From: Candidatus Zixiibacteriota bacterium
GTDB lineage: Bacteria; RBG-13-66-14; B26-G2; WVWN01
Length of the DNA: 49,393 nt
Reading direction: 5' to 3'
NCBI GenBank assembly: GCA_011773985.1
Contig: WVWN01000001.1
Location: 139,384 to 188,776 of the forward strand
Shown: one piece after another, positions 8,182 to 16,879 of the stretch
How the letters are laid out: every line of letters starts with the position of its first letter
Numbering within the stretch: position 1 is the first letter of the stretch
Notes under the pieces: generated by a model
Databases searched by the model: none
What the model was told of the DNA's origin: nothing
Seen by the model: the letters and a program-made list of their open reading frames with translations, nothing else
Made by a program: the position numbers and the translations under genes

Positions 8182-9849
8182 ATGGCCTTTACGATAATAG
8201 GATACGTTACCCTCGCCGTCTTCGTCGTCGTCCTGGTCCTGACGCTCTTTAGGAAGATAAACCTTCCCATCCAGACGGTTCTAATCCTCATCACGTTATT
8301 TAATATTGCCGTGGCCGTCGGCTTCCGCCTGACGACGGAGGGCAGGCCGGGCGCGCTCCTCTTGGGTAGCGAGCTTTTGAGCGGCATCATCCTCCACCCG
8401 ATAACGGCCCTTTTGGCGGGGCTTTTCCTGGCCGGCGCGCTCACGGCCTCGGGCGGCTTCGACGCCCTCAAGGTTATAATCGAGTGGCTCAAGAAGACGC
8501 CGCTCGGCCTGCCCGGCGCGATGGTCATCCTCATCAACTTGCCGCTCATCGCGATGTTGCCCTGCGGCCGCATTTTAGGGGCGGCGCTTTTGCCGCTGTT
8601 GTTCGCCTTCGGCCCGGAGGAGATGAGGGTCGTCTCGAAGGGCCAGCTCATCGTCCTCGTCGGCGCGTTCGCGCGCAACGCGTTCGGCTCGTGCGGGCCG
8701 TCGCCCATCGGCGGCGTAGGCCAGATCGGCGAGGGCTTCCTGGGCGCGCACTTCGCGACCGCGAGCCTGGGCATCTTGCGCGGGCCCCAGTCCTTCGCAC
8801 TGCTCCTCGGCACCGCCTTCATGGCGCTGTTTCTCAAAATAATTACGACGAAGATATACCCCGAGGACTCGGCGCTGCGCGACGCCCCTCCCGGCGAGGC
8901 GGCCGAGGCGCCCAAGGCCACGGCGCCGACGCGCGGTTACGTCTCGCTCGTCATCTTCGCCGTCGCGCTCCTCGTCTCGATATTCCAGCCCTTCGGCAAG
9001 TACCCCGTGCAGACGGTCCTCGTCGTCGCGTGCCTTTTGATAATTCTCCTCTGCCGCGTGAAGCTCACGGACCTTATGGCCGGGATAATGCTCATGCCCG
9101 TAACGGCGATGGCCGCGGGCTTTCTGGCCGCGGGCTCGCTCTACCTGACGGGCGGTTTCGACGCGCTCAGCAGCTTGCTCAAGGGGCTCTCCGACTTCCG
9201 CGTGCTGGGCATCGCCGGCATGCTCGCCGTCTTCGTCCAGATCCAGACCATAATACCGCTGAGCTGTTCGCGCATCTTGACCGCGGCGCTGGTGCCGACG
9301 CTCTACCTCTTCGGCCCGGCGGGCTTCGGCCTCGTAACCTGGACCCAGCTCGCGATCGTGATGTCGGCCTACATGATTAACGCGACGACGTCGTGCGCGC
9401 CGTCGCCTCTGGGCGGCGCCGGGATGATGGCCGAGGGGACGCTGCGCGCGGAGACCGGCTACCTCAAGGGGGCGTTCTCTTTCGCGGCGATGGCGGTGAT
9501 GGCGCCGCTCGCGGCCGTCTTCATGAAGTTCATCAACCTCGAGATATTCACGCCCGAGGGCTTCACGCAGAACCTTCCCGCGGTCCTCGTCGGCGCCGCG
9601 GTCGTCGTCGTGATCAACTTGATAATGATAAAGCTCGTCGGCGCGTTAACCGGCGCTAACATCCAACGCGGCTGGAACGTCCAGTTCGGCGTCTTTCTGA
9701 TAACGGGCGCGGTGGCGGGCGCGATGCTGGCCTTCGCGCTGTACGATTTCGACTGGGGCGCGGCCGCGCAGGGGGCCTTCGGCGGCCTGGTCGCCGCGTT
9801 GCTCATCGGTTCTATGACTCCCAAGGCCGTGAACGTGCCGAGGGGGTAG
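8182..9849 (+). CDS. Ion-transporter-like membrane protein with internal duplication
   Basis: 555 residues with about 14 hydrophobic segments. The two halves are visibly homologous. The first has GGFDALKVIIEWL, CGRILGAALLPLLFAFGP and SCGPSPIGGVGQIGEG; the second has GGFDALSSLLKGL, CSRILTAALVPTLYLFGP and SCAPSPLGGAGMMAEG. A hydrophilic linker (about 230-255) joins them. Paired short motifs entering the membrane from both halves are typical of ion-transporter-superfamily carriers, where they form the substrate and sodium sites, but I cannot assign a family. Organic anion transport is plausible because of the neighbouring fumarase-type gene. The ATG has no clear ribosome site. A terminator follows. 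Confidence 0.75.
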   Translation: MAFTIIGYVTLAVFVVVLVLTLFRKINLPIQTVLILITLFNIAVAVGFRLTTEGRPGALLLGSELLSGIILHPITALLAGLFLAGALTASGGFDALKVIIEWLKKTPLGLPGAMVILINLPLIAMLPCGRILGAALLPLLFAFGPEEMRVVSKGQLIVLVGAFARNAFGSCGPSPIGGVGQIGEGFLGAHFATASLGILRGPQSFALLLGTAFMALFLKIITTKIYPEDSALRDAPPGEAAEAPKATAPTRGYVSLVIFAVALLVSIFQPFGKYPVQTVLVVACLLIILLCRVKLTDLMAGIMLMPVTAMAAGFLAAGSLYLTGGFDALSSLLKGLSDFRVLGIAGMLAVFVQIQTIIPLSCSRILTAALVPTLYLFGPAGFGLVTWTQLAIVMSAYMINATTSCAPSPLGGAGMMAEGTLRAETGYLKGAFSFAAMAVMAPLAAVFMKFINLEIFTPEGFTQNLPAVLVGAAVVVVINLIMIKLVGALTGANIQRGWNVQFGVFLITGAVAGAMLAFALYDFDWGAAAQGAFGGLVAALLIGSMTPKAVNVPRG

Positions 9850-9872
9850 TCTCGTTTAATTAATATCACCTT

Positions 9873-9898
9873 GGCCGCCGTGTTCGCGGCGGCCTTTT
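9873..9898 (+). terminator. Rho-independent terminator
   Basis: An 8-bp GC stem (GGCCGCCG at 9873-9880 with CGGCGGCC at 9887-9894), six-base loop and T4. It ends the 6282-9849 unit. Confidence 0.8.
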
Positions 9899-9917
9899 CG
9901 CCGACGGCGGGTGAAAT

Positions 9918-10004
9918 ATGGCGGCGGCGTTACCATTAATCGTAAAAAGTACCGCGCTGCTCGAGCGCTGCGGCGTTATAACGGCCGGGGCCGACAATGA
10001 TTAA
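9918..10004 (+). pseudogene. Remnant of the 5' end of a B12-binding radical SAM gene
   Basis: An open frame from ATG 9918 to TAA 10002 encodes 28 residues. They align with the first residues of the protein at 12195: shared M-A-A, L-I-x-K-x-T-A-L, E-R-x-G-V. At DNA level 9951-9979 matches 12228-12256 at 27 of 29 positions by eye. Homology stops near codon 22 and the frame then runs into the start of the GT-C gene (overlap of eight bases with ATG 9997). This looks like the leftover of a duplicated radical SAM gene. It could alternatively now serve as a short upstream peptide for the GT-C gene. Confidence 0.6.
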
Positions 10005-12144
10005 CGGGCTCGGCGGCAAATCGCGCACCGGCGCGGCGACGAAGGCCGGGCGAAGGTTTTGGCTCTTCCTCCTGGCGCCCATATTAATAGGGGGCGCATT
10101 TCTGGTTGGCGCGGCCTTAGCGACGCAGGGTCGCGTGGACCCGCCCATCGACGACTCGTTGATATTCTTCCAGTTCGCGAAGAACACCGCGCGCGGATAC
10201 GTAATGACCTTCCAGGTCGGCGAGGGCCCGACGGCCGGGTGTACGTCGCTCCTGTGGATGTTGTATTTGACGGTCGGGTGGGGGGTCGGTTGGCGCGGCG
10301 TATTATTGGGCTGGTTTTCGGCGGCGTCGGGCATCGCGCTCCTGGTTATTTCCGTCGCACTAATTTACCGATTGTTGCGTACGTTCGAGGCCTCCTCGTC
10401 CGTCGCCGGCCTGACGGGGGTGTTGTTGGCCTCCACCGGCCCCGTCGTTTACGCGTATTTAAGCGGTGCCGAGACCGGCCTATTCACGACGCTCATTCTG
10501 GCGACGGTTTTTTTCGGCGCTCGGAAAGAGCTGGTTAGATTCGCCGTTTCGGCCGCGTTGTTAACTTGGGCCAGGCCGGAAGGCATAGTCGTGGCTTTAA
10601 TCTTGGTAGCGTGGTATTTTTGTTTATCCGGTAAACCCTCGGCACGATACGCGTGGCTTCTGGTCGTACCGGCGGCCGTAATAGCGGAGGGGACCTTTTT
10701 TTATTTTTCCACGGGAGAACTTTCGACGAATTCGTATTACGCGAAGTCGCCGTTGGCCGCATTCGCCGGTTCGCCGCGGCCTCCGGATTTCTACAAAATT
10801 AAACTTTGGCTCGAGCCGCTGCTCGCTTTAAAGGCCATTACCGGGAGCGCTTTCGGTTACGTCCCGCGGTACGCCCTCCGAATCGACGCCGCGTCGGCGG
10901 CGTACAAGGCCTCCGTATTTATTACGGCTTATATCCTCCGGCCGATTATCCTGGGGGGTTTTATCGCCGGCTTGGGCGCGGCCGCGTTCCGGGCCCGTAG
11001 GCTCGCTATACCAGTTTTCCTGGCCGCGGCGGCGGTTTTAACGGCGAACGCCGTGGCGTTGGGCGACTTTCATTTTTTCTGGCACCGCTGCCGTTACGGC
11101 GCGCCGCTTCTCGCGCTGGCTATAGTAGGCGTGGGATACGGCCTCGCGTACGCGGCTCGCGTTTTCCGGCTGGGGCCTTGGCCCGCGGCGGCGCTGGTAT
11201 TGGTTACGTTACCCACTACGTGGTGTTGGGGCGCGTGTTTCGCTAACGACTCGCGCTTCGTCTATTGCTTCTACGAGCCCGTCGTAAAATTTATTAAAGG
11301 GGAGTTGGGCCCCGAGGCGGTTATCGCGACGCACGACGCGGGGTACGTTTCTTATTATACCGATAACCGTATCGTCGACATCGGGGGACTTTGCGCGAGA
11401 CGCTACGCCGAGGCGCTACGGGCCGGCGACGGCGCGATCGTGGAGGCCCTCGAGCGCGAACGCCCCTTGCCGACCCTCTTCTTCATTTACCCGTACCGGG
11501 TGCAGGGGGTGGAGGCGACCGTAGCAGGCCCTTGTTTGAAATTTTATTGTAATGAGTCGTTCCAATCATATACTTGTAAGGCTTATTTCCCGGCTGACTT
11601 TAGCGATTGTGGCGCCGACCGGCCCCGACGCGTCGTCGGCGGGAAGGAGGTCGTCGATACGTTGGACGTGGCGGATTTGGATTCGGAGAGCGCTCACAAC
11701 TACCGGTGCGGGGCTTTCGTGTGTTTCGATTGCATGTGGGTGGTCGTGAGGGAGGACGGCACGGAAGAAGCTTACGAACAACGTTGTGCGCGTAGCGGCG
11801 TGACGTACGCGTTGCGCGCGAAATACAGAGGCGGCCGGGAGGCGGTGGACGGCGGCCGCGTGATCGCCGAATCCGAAGAGTTCACGGTGGCGACGAGCCC
11901 CGGCCGCGCGGCGACGCTCTTGATGCGGACGGACCGCCCTATAAGGAGGCCCGTGGCCGTCTATGTGAACGACGTCTTTGCCGGCCTTTGGCTTCCGCAA
12001 GGGCCGCGCGCGGGGGTCTGGAGGGAAGTCCGCTTCGATATTCCTTCCCGGCTAGTCGAGGGTAACGATACCATCCGGCTAATGTCTGAGCCTTTTGTTC
12101 ACGAAATAAACTATACGCCTTTCCATTATTGGGTTTTCCAGTAG
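9997..12144 (+). CDS. GT-C fold membrane glycosyltransferase-like protein (arabinofuranosyltransferase AftB-like)
   Basis: 715 residues. After an N-terminal helix comes a loop with the acidic pair IDDSLIFFQFAKN and then GEGPTAGCTSLLW, the arrangement of GT-C polyprenyl-phosphate-sugar transferases of the AftB type. About ten more membrane helices follow to residue 410. Residues about 430-715 form a periplasmic domain rich in cysteine (CLKFYCNESFQSYTCK, FVCFDC) that ends in a beta-sandwich-like segment. The acidic pair is the probable catalytic motif; sugar and acceptor are unknown. The gene uses more A/T-ending codons than its neighbours (many TTA, ATT, TTT), which may indicate a different history. 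No clear ribosome site. Confidence 0.75.
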   Translation: MINGLGGKSRTGAATKAGRRFWLFLLAPILIGGAFLVGAALATQGRVDPPIDDSLIFFQFAKNTARGYVMTFQVGEGPTAGCTSLLWMLYLTVGWGVGWRGVLLGWFSAASGIALLVISVALIYRLLRTFEASSSVAGLTGVLLASTGPVVYAYLSGAETGLFTTLILATVFFGARKELVRFAVSAALLTWARPEGIVVALILVAWYFCLSGKPSARYAWLLVVPAAVIAEGTFFYFSTGELSTNSYYAKSPLAAFAGSPRPPDFYKIKLWLEPLLALKAITGSAFGYVPRYALRIDAASAAYKASVFITAYILRPIILGGFIAGLGAAAFRARRLAIPVFLAAAAVLTANAVALGDFHFFWHRCRYGAPLLALAIVGVGYGLAYAARVFRLGPWPAAALVLVTLPTTWCWGACFANDSRFVYCFYEPVVKFIKGELGPEAVIATHDAGYVSYYTDNRIVDIGGLCARRYAEALRAGDGAIVEALERERPLPTLFFIYPYRVQGVEATVAGPCLKFYCNESFQSYTCKAYFPADFSDCGADRPRRVVGGKEVVDTLDVADLDSESAHNYRCGAFVCFDCMWVVVREDGTEEAYEQRCARSGVTYALRAKYRGGREAVDGGRVIAESEEFTVATSPGRAATLLMRTDRPIRRPVAVYVNDVFAGLWLPQGPRAGVWREVRFDIPSRLVEGNDTIRLMSEPFVHEINYTPFHYWVFQ

Positions 12145-12194
12145 CGCGCTTAAGACCCTTATATCCGGGGGTCCCTCACCGTGGGGGGAAGCCG

Positions 12195-13694
12195 ATGGCC
12201 GCGAAGTTTGTTTTAATAATAAAGGGGACCGCGCTGGTCGAGCGCTACGGCGTTATGATGCTCGCCGCGGCCCTCAAGCGGGCGGGGCATCGCGTGGAGC
12301 TGGCCCGGGCGCAGCGATTGGGCCTCGAGCCGTTGCGCCAAAGGGTCGCCGAGCTCGAGCCGGCGGCGCTCCTCTATAGCGCTATGACCGGCGAACATCA
12401 ATACTTGTTGGACGTCAACCGACGCCTGAAGGAGAGCTACCGCGGCGTCTCGGCCTTCGGCGGCCCGCACGCCACGTTCTTTCCGGAGATGATTTACGAG
12501 CAAGGCGTCGACGTCGTATGCCGGGGCGAGGGCGAGGAGGCCGTCGTCGAAATGGCGGACGCGCTCGCGGAGGGCCGCGACTACGCCGGCGTCGCCAACC
12601 TCTGGGTGAAGCGCGACGGCGTCGTCGTGCGGAACGACGTCCGCCCCCTGCTCGAGGACCTGGACGCGTTGCCCTTCGGCGACCGCGAGGTAATGTACGC
12701 GGGCGACGCCGACCTGCGCGACCACCCGACGAAAATCTTCTTCGCCATGCGCGGCTGCGTCTTCCGCTGCACCTATTGCTTCAACCACCGCTTCAACGAC
12801 ATGTACCGTGGCTTGGGGCACGTCTGCCGCGCGCGGAGCGTCGACAGCCTCCTCGCGGAGATGAAATACGTGAAGGCCCGGTGGCCGCTCCGCTACATGC
12901 AAATTGACGACGACACGTTTCTATTGCACAAGCGCTCGTGGCTCGAGGAGTTCGCCGAGAGATTGCCGCGCGAAGTGGGCGTCCCGTTTATGTGCAACGT
13001 GCGCGCGGATTTGTTGAACGCCGACAACCTCCGCTTGCTTAAGGCCGCGGGTTGCCACGCCGTGTGGATGGGCGTCGAGTGCGGCGACGAGCGCCTCCGG
13101 CGCGATTTCCTCAAGCGGCCCCACACGGACGAAGAGATTATCGCGGCCGTGACGTTGCTCCGGCGGCACGGCATCCGCGTCGCGACGCAGAACCTGTGCG
13201 GCCTGCCGGTGGAGGACCCGGTGGCGGCGGACGAAAAAACGCTCGCGCTCAACGTCGCCTGCCGGCCCGACTTCGCGTGGTCGTCGATATTCTACCCCTA
13301 TCCGAGGACCGAGCTCGGCGAGCGCGCCGTGGCCGGGGGATATTACGACGGTTCGCTGGACGACGTGCCGGAGACCAACAAGATCAATACGATGCTCGAG
13401 TGGGGCGACGAGTGGACGAAGTGGCGGCTCGAGAACCTCCATAAGTTCTTCGGCGTCGTGGCCGAATTCCCCTGGCTGTGGCCGCTCGTGCGGCGCCTCG
13501 TCGCCCGCAAGCCCAACCGCTTGTTCGTGTTGGTCTTCTTTTTATGGTACGGCTTCTGCTGGAAGACGAGAATCGAGAAGATACCCCTTACCCCCAAGAT
13601 CGTCTTTGCGCTTTTCAAGACGTTAATCCAGTACCTCCGCGGCGTCAAGGAGTTCGCTCCCGCGCCGGGCCGGGCGGCCGCGGCCGAAGTTTAA
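12195..13694 (+). CDS. B12-binding domain radical SAM protein
   Basis: 499 residues. ATG 12195 is chosen because GGGGGAA sits just before it; an upstream in-frame start at 12129 would overlap the GT-C gene. Residues about 5-135 have the cobalamin-binding fold without an obvious DxHxxG base-off histidine (GGPHATFFPE, CRGEGEEAVVEMADAL). The radical SAM barrel (about 180-400) has the cluster motif CVFRCTYC (C-x3-C-x2-C), DDDTFLL, and MGVECGDE. The C-terminal 100 residues are basic and hydrophobic, suggesting membrane contact. Family members include methylases and BchE-like cyclases. A short copy of this gene's start lies at 9918. The ICMT-like gene follows 13 bases later. Confidence 0.9.
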   Translation: MAAKFVLIIKGTALVERYGVMMLAAALKRAGHRVELARAQRLGLEPLRQRVAELEPAALLYSAMTGEHQYLLDVNRRLKESYRGVSAFGGPHATFFPEMIYEQGVDVVCRGEGEEAVVEMADALAEGRDYAGVANLWVKRDGVVVRNDVRPLLEDLDALPFGDREVMYAGDADLRDHPTKIFFAMRGCVFRCTYCFNHRFNDMYRGLGHVCRARSVDSLLAEMKYVKARWPLRYMQIDDDTFLLHKRSWLEEFAERLPREVGVPFMCNVRADLLNADNLRLLKAAGCHAVWMGVECGDERLRRDFLKRPHTDEEIIAAVTLLRRHGIRVATQNLCGLPVEDPVAADEKTLALNVACRPDFAWSSIFYPYPRTELGERAVAGGYYDGSLDDVPETNKINTMLEWGDEWTKWRLENLHKFFGVVAEFPWLWPLVRRLVARKPNRLFVLVFFLWYGFCWKTRIEKIPLTPKIVFALFKTLIQYLRGVKEFAPAPGRAAAAEV

Positions 13695-13707
13695 CTCGCG
13701 TTCGCCG

Positions 13708-14262
13708 ATGCGACTAGCGTTGGCATATATCGCCGTCGTAATCGTCGCCCGGATTTTGACTTTCGCCGGCAGGCCGCGGCGAACTTTCGGCGACGTCGTG
13801 AGGACGCTTCTCGAGCCGACGTTTCACTTATTGGCCTGGACGTCGCTCGCGGCGGTTGCGATGCCCCTTTTAGAATATATCGTATTAAGGCCCCGGCAAT
13901 GGCTGCCGTTGAACCTGGCGGGAGCGGCCCTTATTGTCGGCTCGGGCGTGGTGGCGCACGTCGCCAACCGGGCCCTCGGCGCGGCGTTTACGCCCTACGC
14001 GGACGCGCGTGCCGCGGCGAAGAGGGTAGTCACCACCGGCATATACCGCCACATCCGCCACCCTCTCTATACGGCGGGTTTTATGTTGACGGCGGGCGCG
14101 GCACTTATGTTATGTTCTAATATTTCGTGGTTCTTCACGGTGCTCTATTGGGCCGCGGTCGTCGTCCGGACGTTGCGCGAGGAGGAAATGTTGAAACGCA
14201 ACGTGGACGGTTACGTCGACTACATGCGGCTGACGAAGCGTTATCTGCCGGGGATAATATGA
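13708..14262 (+). CDS. ICMT/PEMT-family membrane methyltransferase-like protein
   Basis: 184 residues with four to five membrane helices. The C-terminal half has the family hallmarks: TGIYRHIRHPLYTAGFM (about 110-126), which binds SAM and shields the active site, and REEEMLKRNVDGYVDYM followed by RYLP near the end. In eukaryotes the family methylates isoprenylated cysteines; bacterial members mostly have unknown or lipid substrates, so no gene name is given. It sits between a radical SAM gene and the spermine-synthase-like gene, so three putative SAM-using enzymes are adjacent. Start ATG 13708 lies 13 bases after the previous stop. Confidence 0.85.
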   Translation: MRLALAYIAVVIVARILTFAGRPRRTFGDVVRTLLEPTFHLLAWTSLAAVAMPLLEYIVLRPRQWLPLNLAGAALIVGSGVVAHVANRALGAAFTPYADARAAAKRVVTTGIYRHIRHPLYTAGFMLTAGAALMLCSNISWFFTVLYWAAVVVRTLREEEMLKRNVDGYVDYMRLTKRYLPGII

Positions 14263-14293
14263 GGCGCGAGGAATCGAAGAGGGCCGAGGTGGC

Positions 14294-16864
14294 ATGAAGG
14301 TTCGCGGCGGCGTTTTCGCCGGCGTATTGCTGCTCTCCGCGGCGGTGTTGGCGCTCGAGGTCTACCTGACGCGCATATACTCGCTGATGGTCTGGCCCTA
14401 TATGGCTTTCCTCGTGGTCTCGGTCGCGCTGTTGGGGATAGGGGCCGCGGGGGCGGTGCTGGCCGCGGCCGGCTCGCGTTTCGCCAAAGACCCCCCGCGT
14501 ACGATGGCGACGTGCGCGCTCGCCTTCGGCGCGACCGCGCTCGTGGGCACCGCCGCCGTTGGCCATTTTCCCGCGGACTTGGGGCGTCCCCTTCTATCGC
14601 CGGGCACGCACCTCCCGGTGATTTTGTATTATTTAATATCGGGTACGCCCTTCTTTTTCGCCGGCTTCACGTTCGCCCTCGCGTTCCGCGTTTACGCCGA
14701 CCGGGCGCACCAAATTTATTTCTTCGACCTCCTGGGGGCCGCGGCCGGTGCCTTCGCCGTTGTGGGGGCGATGAACCTCGTGGGGGGCGCGGGTACGCTC
14801 GCGTTTACGGCGACCCTCGCCGCGGGCGCCTCGGCCGCCTTCGCCCGTTTTCGCGGCCGGCGTCTCGCCGCGGCCGTCGTCTTGGCCGGGGCGGGGATGG
14901 TCGCGGCCGGCGCGGCGCCGGCGCTCTTCTACGTGAAACCGTCCCCCCAGAAGTTCCTCCCGTTTGTGACCAAGGCCACGGGGGCCGGCATCGAGAAGAG
15001 TTACTGGAACGCGCTCGGGCGGGTGGATATCTTATCGGGGGGCAAGGCCAAAGACGCGCCTCCCCTCGGCGCTTTCCGCGGCATGAGCGCCCGCTACCAC
15101 GGGCCCTTCCCGGAGGTGAAGTGGATCGCCATCGACGGCGGCGCGGAAACGCCCGTGATCTCTTTCGACGGCGATTTCGATAAGCTGGTTTTTTTGGAAT
15201 ATTACCTCCCGGCCCTATCCTATCGCTTCAAGTCCCCCCGAGAAGTTCTCATTATCGGCCCGGGGGGCGGCGTCGACGTGCTCGCGGCCCTCAGGTACGG
15301 CGCCCGCCGCGTCGAGGCGGCGGAGCTTAACCCCGCGGTCGTCGCGGCAAACAGGGAATACTGCGCGGACCTTAACGGCGGCATCTTCAACCGGCCCGAC
15401 GTGACGCTCCGCGCCGCGGAGGGGCGGTCGTTCGTGAGGGCGACGCCGCGGCGCTACGACCTCGTCCAGCTCTCGTTGGTGGACACGTTTACCGCGGCGG
15501 CGAGCGGCGCCCACGCCTTGTCCGAGAACTACCTCTATACCGTCGAGGCGTTCCAGGATTACTATCGCCGTTTGCGCCCGGCGGGCATCGTTACTGTGAC
15601 CCGCAATTATTTTACTTTCGGCCACGAGTCGCTCCGGCTTGCCGTCATAGCCTACGAGGCTCTGAAAGTAGAAGGCGAGCGCCGCCCGGAAAATTGTATG
15701 GCTGTATTCACCAACGGCCTGCAAGCGAATATCATCGTGAAGCGGGGCGGCTTCAGCCCGGGCGAGGTCGACGAGCTCCAAGGCCTCGCCGCGGGTAAAT
15801 TCGGCACGCTGTGGCTTCCCGGGAAGCCGCAGCCGGCTCGAGCCTTCGAGAGGATCTACCGCGATTGGAAAGGGGACGCCCGCCTCTTTATAAAAAATCG
15901 GCCTTTTTCCGGCGCGGCGGCCCGACAGCTCGACCGCGACGCTCGCCTGCGCGGCTACCGCTTGCTCTATTCCTCGGCGTTCCTGCGCGGCGCTAATGAG
16001 TTCTCGGCTTTCTTTTTGACCGAGGATAGGGCACGCTTTTTCCGGCGATATTTTTACGACGTCCGCGCGCCGCGCGACGATAGGCCTTTTTATTTCTTAA
16101 CGTCGAAGTGGCGGAACCTCTACCTCACGGCCACGGTTACGGCTCCGCCCGGCTTTAAGGCGCGAACGGATTTCGTCGCCGTACCGCACGCCGGGCAATT
16201 CTTCTTGCTGGTCGCGCTGATAGAGGCCGCGGTACTATCGGCTTTGTTTATCTTGGTACCGGTGTATTTCTTCCGGAGGCGGGGCATCCGGCCGCGGCGG
16301 ACGTGGTCTTTCGCCGCCTACTTCCTGTTGCTCGGCGTGGGCTTTATGTTTATCGAAATACCGCTGATACAGAAGTTCACGCTTTATTTGGGCCATCCGG
16401 TCTACGCTTTTGCCGCGGCGCTCGCGACGCTTCTCGCCGCTTCCGGCGCGGGGAGTTTGGTCAGCGCGCGCTTGGGCGCGCGGCGGTGGCTGCCCTTCGT
16501 AGTGGTCGCCGCACTTGCGATTCTTTTCCCGCTGCTCACGGACCGTTTGCTTGCCGCGACTTTGGGCTGGCCCTTCGCCGCCCGCGTGTTCCTCGTGGTC
16601 GCCGAGTTGGTCCCGTTGGGGTTTTTCCTGGGGATGCCGTTCCCGGTGGGCATATCGGTCATAGCCGCGCGCGAGCCGGCGTTGATCCCCTGGGCGTGGG
16701 CCGCGAACGGGTGCGCTTCCGTGATCGGCCCGGCGGCCGCGGTCCTATTGGCGGCGACGGAAGGCCACAACGCGGTCCTTTTGGCCGCCGCGGCCTCGTA
16801 CGTTCTCGCGCTCGTTGCGCTGTATAGGTTTGCGAGGGCGCGGGCGCGGCCCGTACCCGCGTAG
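14294..16864 (+). CDS. Spermine-synthase-like domain between two membrane modules
   Basis: 856 residues. An N-terminal membrane module (about 8-215, six to seven helices) leads to an extended linker. A methyltransferase-fold domain (about 300-470) has the SAM loop VLIIGPGGGVDV near 321, AAELNPAVV and the segment RYDLVQLSLVDTF. A C-terminal membrane module (about 635-850, six or more helices) contains FMFIEIPLIQKFTLYLG. This membrane/Rossmann/membrane layout differs from the 1366 gene, which has TPRs at its end. The glycine-rich loop is intact, so SAM or dcSAM binding is likely. Reaction unknown. The next gene, a degenerate paralogue, starts 15 bases later, suggesting a heteromeric pair. Confidence 0.8.
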   Translation: MKVRGGVFAGVLLLSAAVLALEVYLTRIYSLMVWPYMAFLVVSVALLGIGAAGAVLAAAGSRFAKDPPRTMATCALAFGATALVGTAAVGHFPADLGRPLLSPGTHLPVILYYLISGTPFFFAGFTFALAFRVYADRAHQIYFFDLLGAAAGAFAVVGAMNLVGGAGTLAFTATLAAGASAAFARFRGRRLAAAVVLAGAGMVAAGAAPALFYVKPSPQKFLPFVTKATGAGIEKSYWNALGRVDILSGGKAKDAPPLGAFRGMSARYHGPFPEVKWIAIDGGAETPVISFDGDFDKLVFLEYYLPALSYRFKSPREVLIIGPGGGVDVLAALRYGARRVEAAELNPAVVAANREYCADLNGGIFNRPDVTLRAAEGRSFVRATPRRYDLVQLSLVDTFTAAASGAHALSENYLYTVEAFQDYYRRLRPAGIVTVTRNYFTFGHESLRLAVIAYEALKVEGERRPENCMAVFTNGLQANIIVKRGGFSPGEVDELQGLAAGKFGTLWLPGKPQPARAFERIYRDWKGDARLFIKNRPFSGAAARQLDRDARLRGYRLLYSSAFLRGANEFSAFFLTEDRARFFRRYFYDVRAPRDDRPFYFLTSKWRNLYLTATVTAPPGFKARTDFVAVPHAGQFFLLVALIEAAVLSALFILVPVYFFRRRGIRPRRTWSFAAYFLLLGVGFMFIEIPLIQKFTLYLGHPVYAFAAALATLLAASGAGSLVSARLGARRWLPFVVVAALAILFPLLTDRLLAATLGWPFAARVFLVVAELVPLGFFLGMPFPVGISVIAAREPALIPWAWAANGCASVIGPAAAVLLAATEGHNAVLLAAAASYVLALVALYRFARARARPVPA

Positions 16865-16879
16865 TCGCGCCGACCCGTT

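Noticed and set aside
13708-14262. Naming this gene isoprenylcysteine carboxyl methyltransferase
   Set aside because: The family motifs are present, but bacteria do not generally carry CaaX-processed proteins, so the substrate cannot be assumed.
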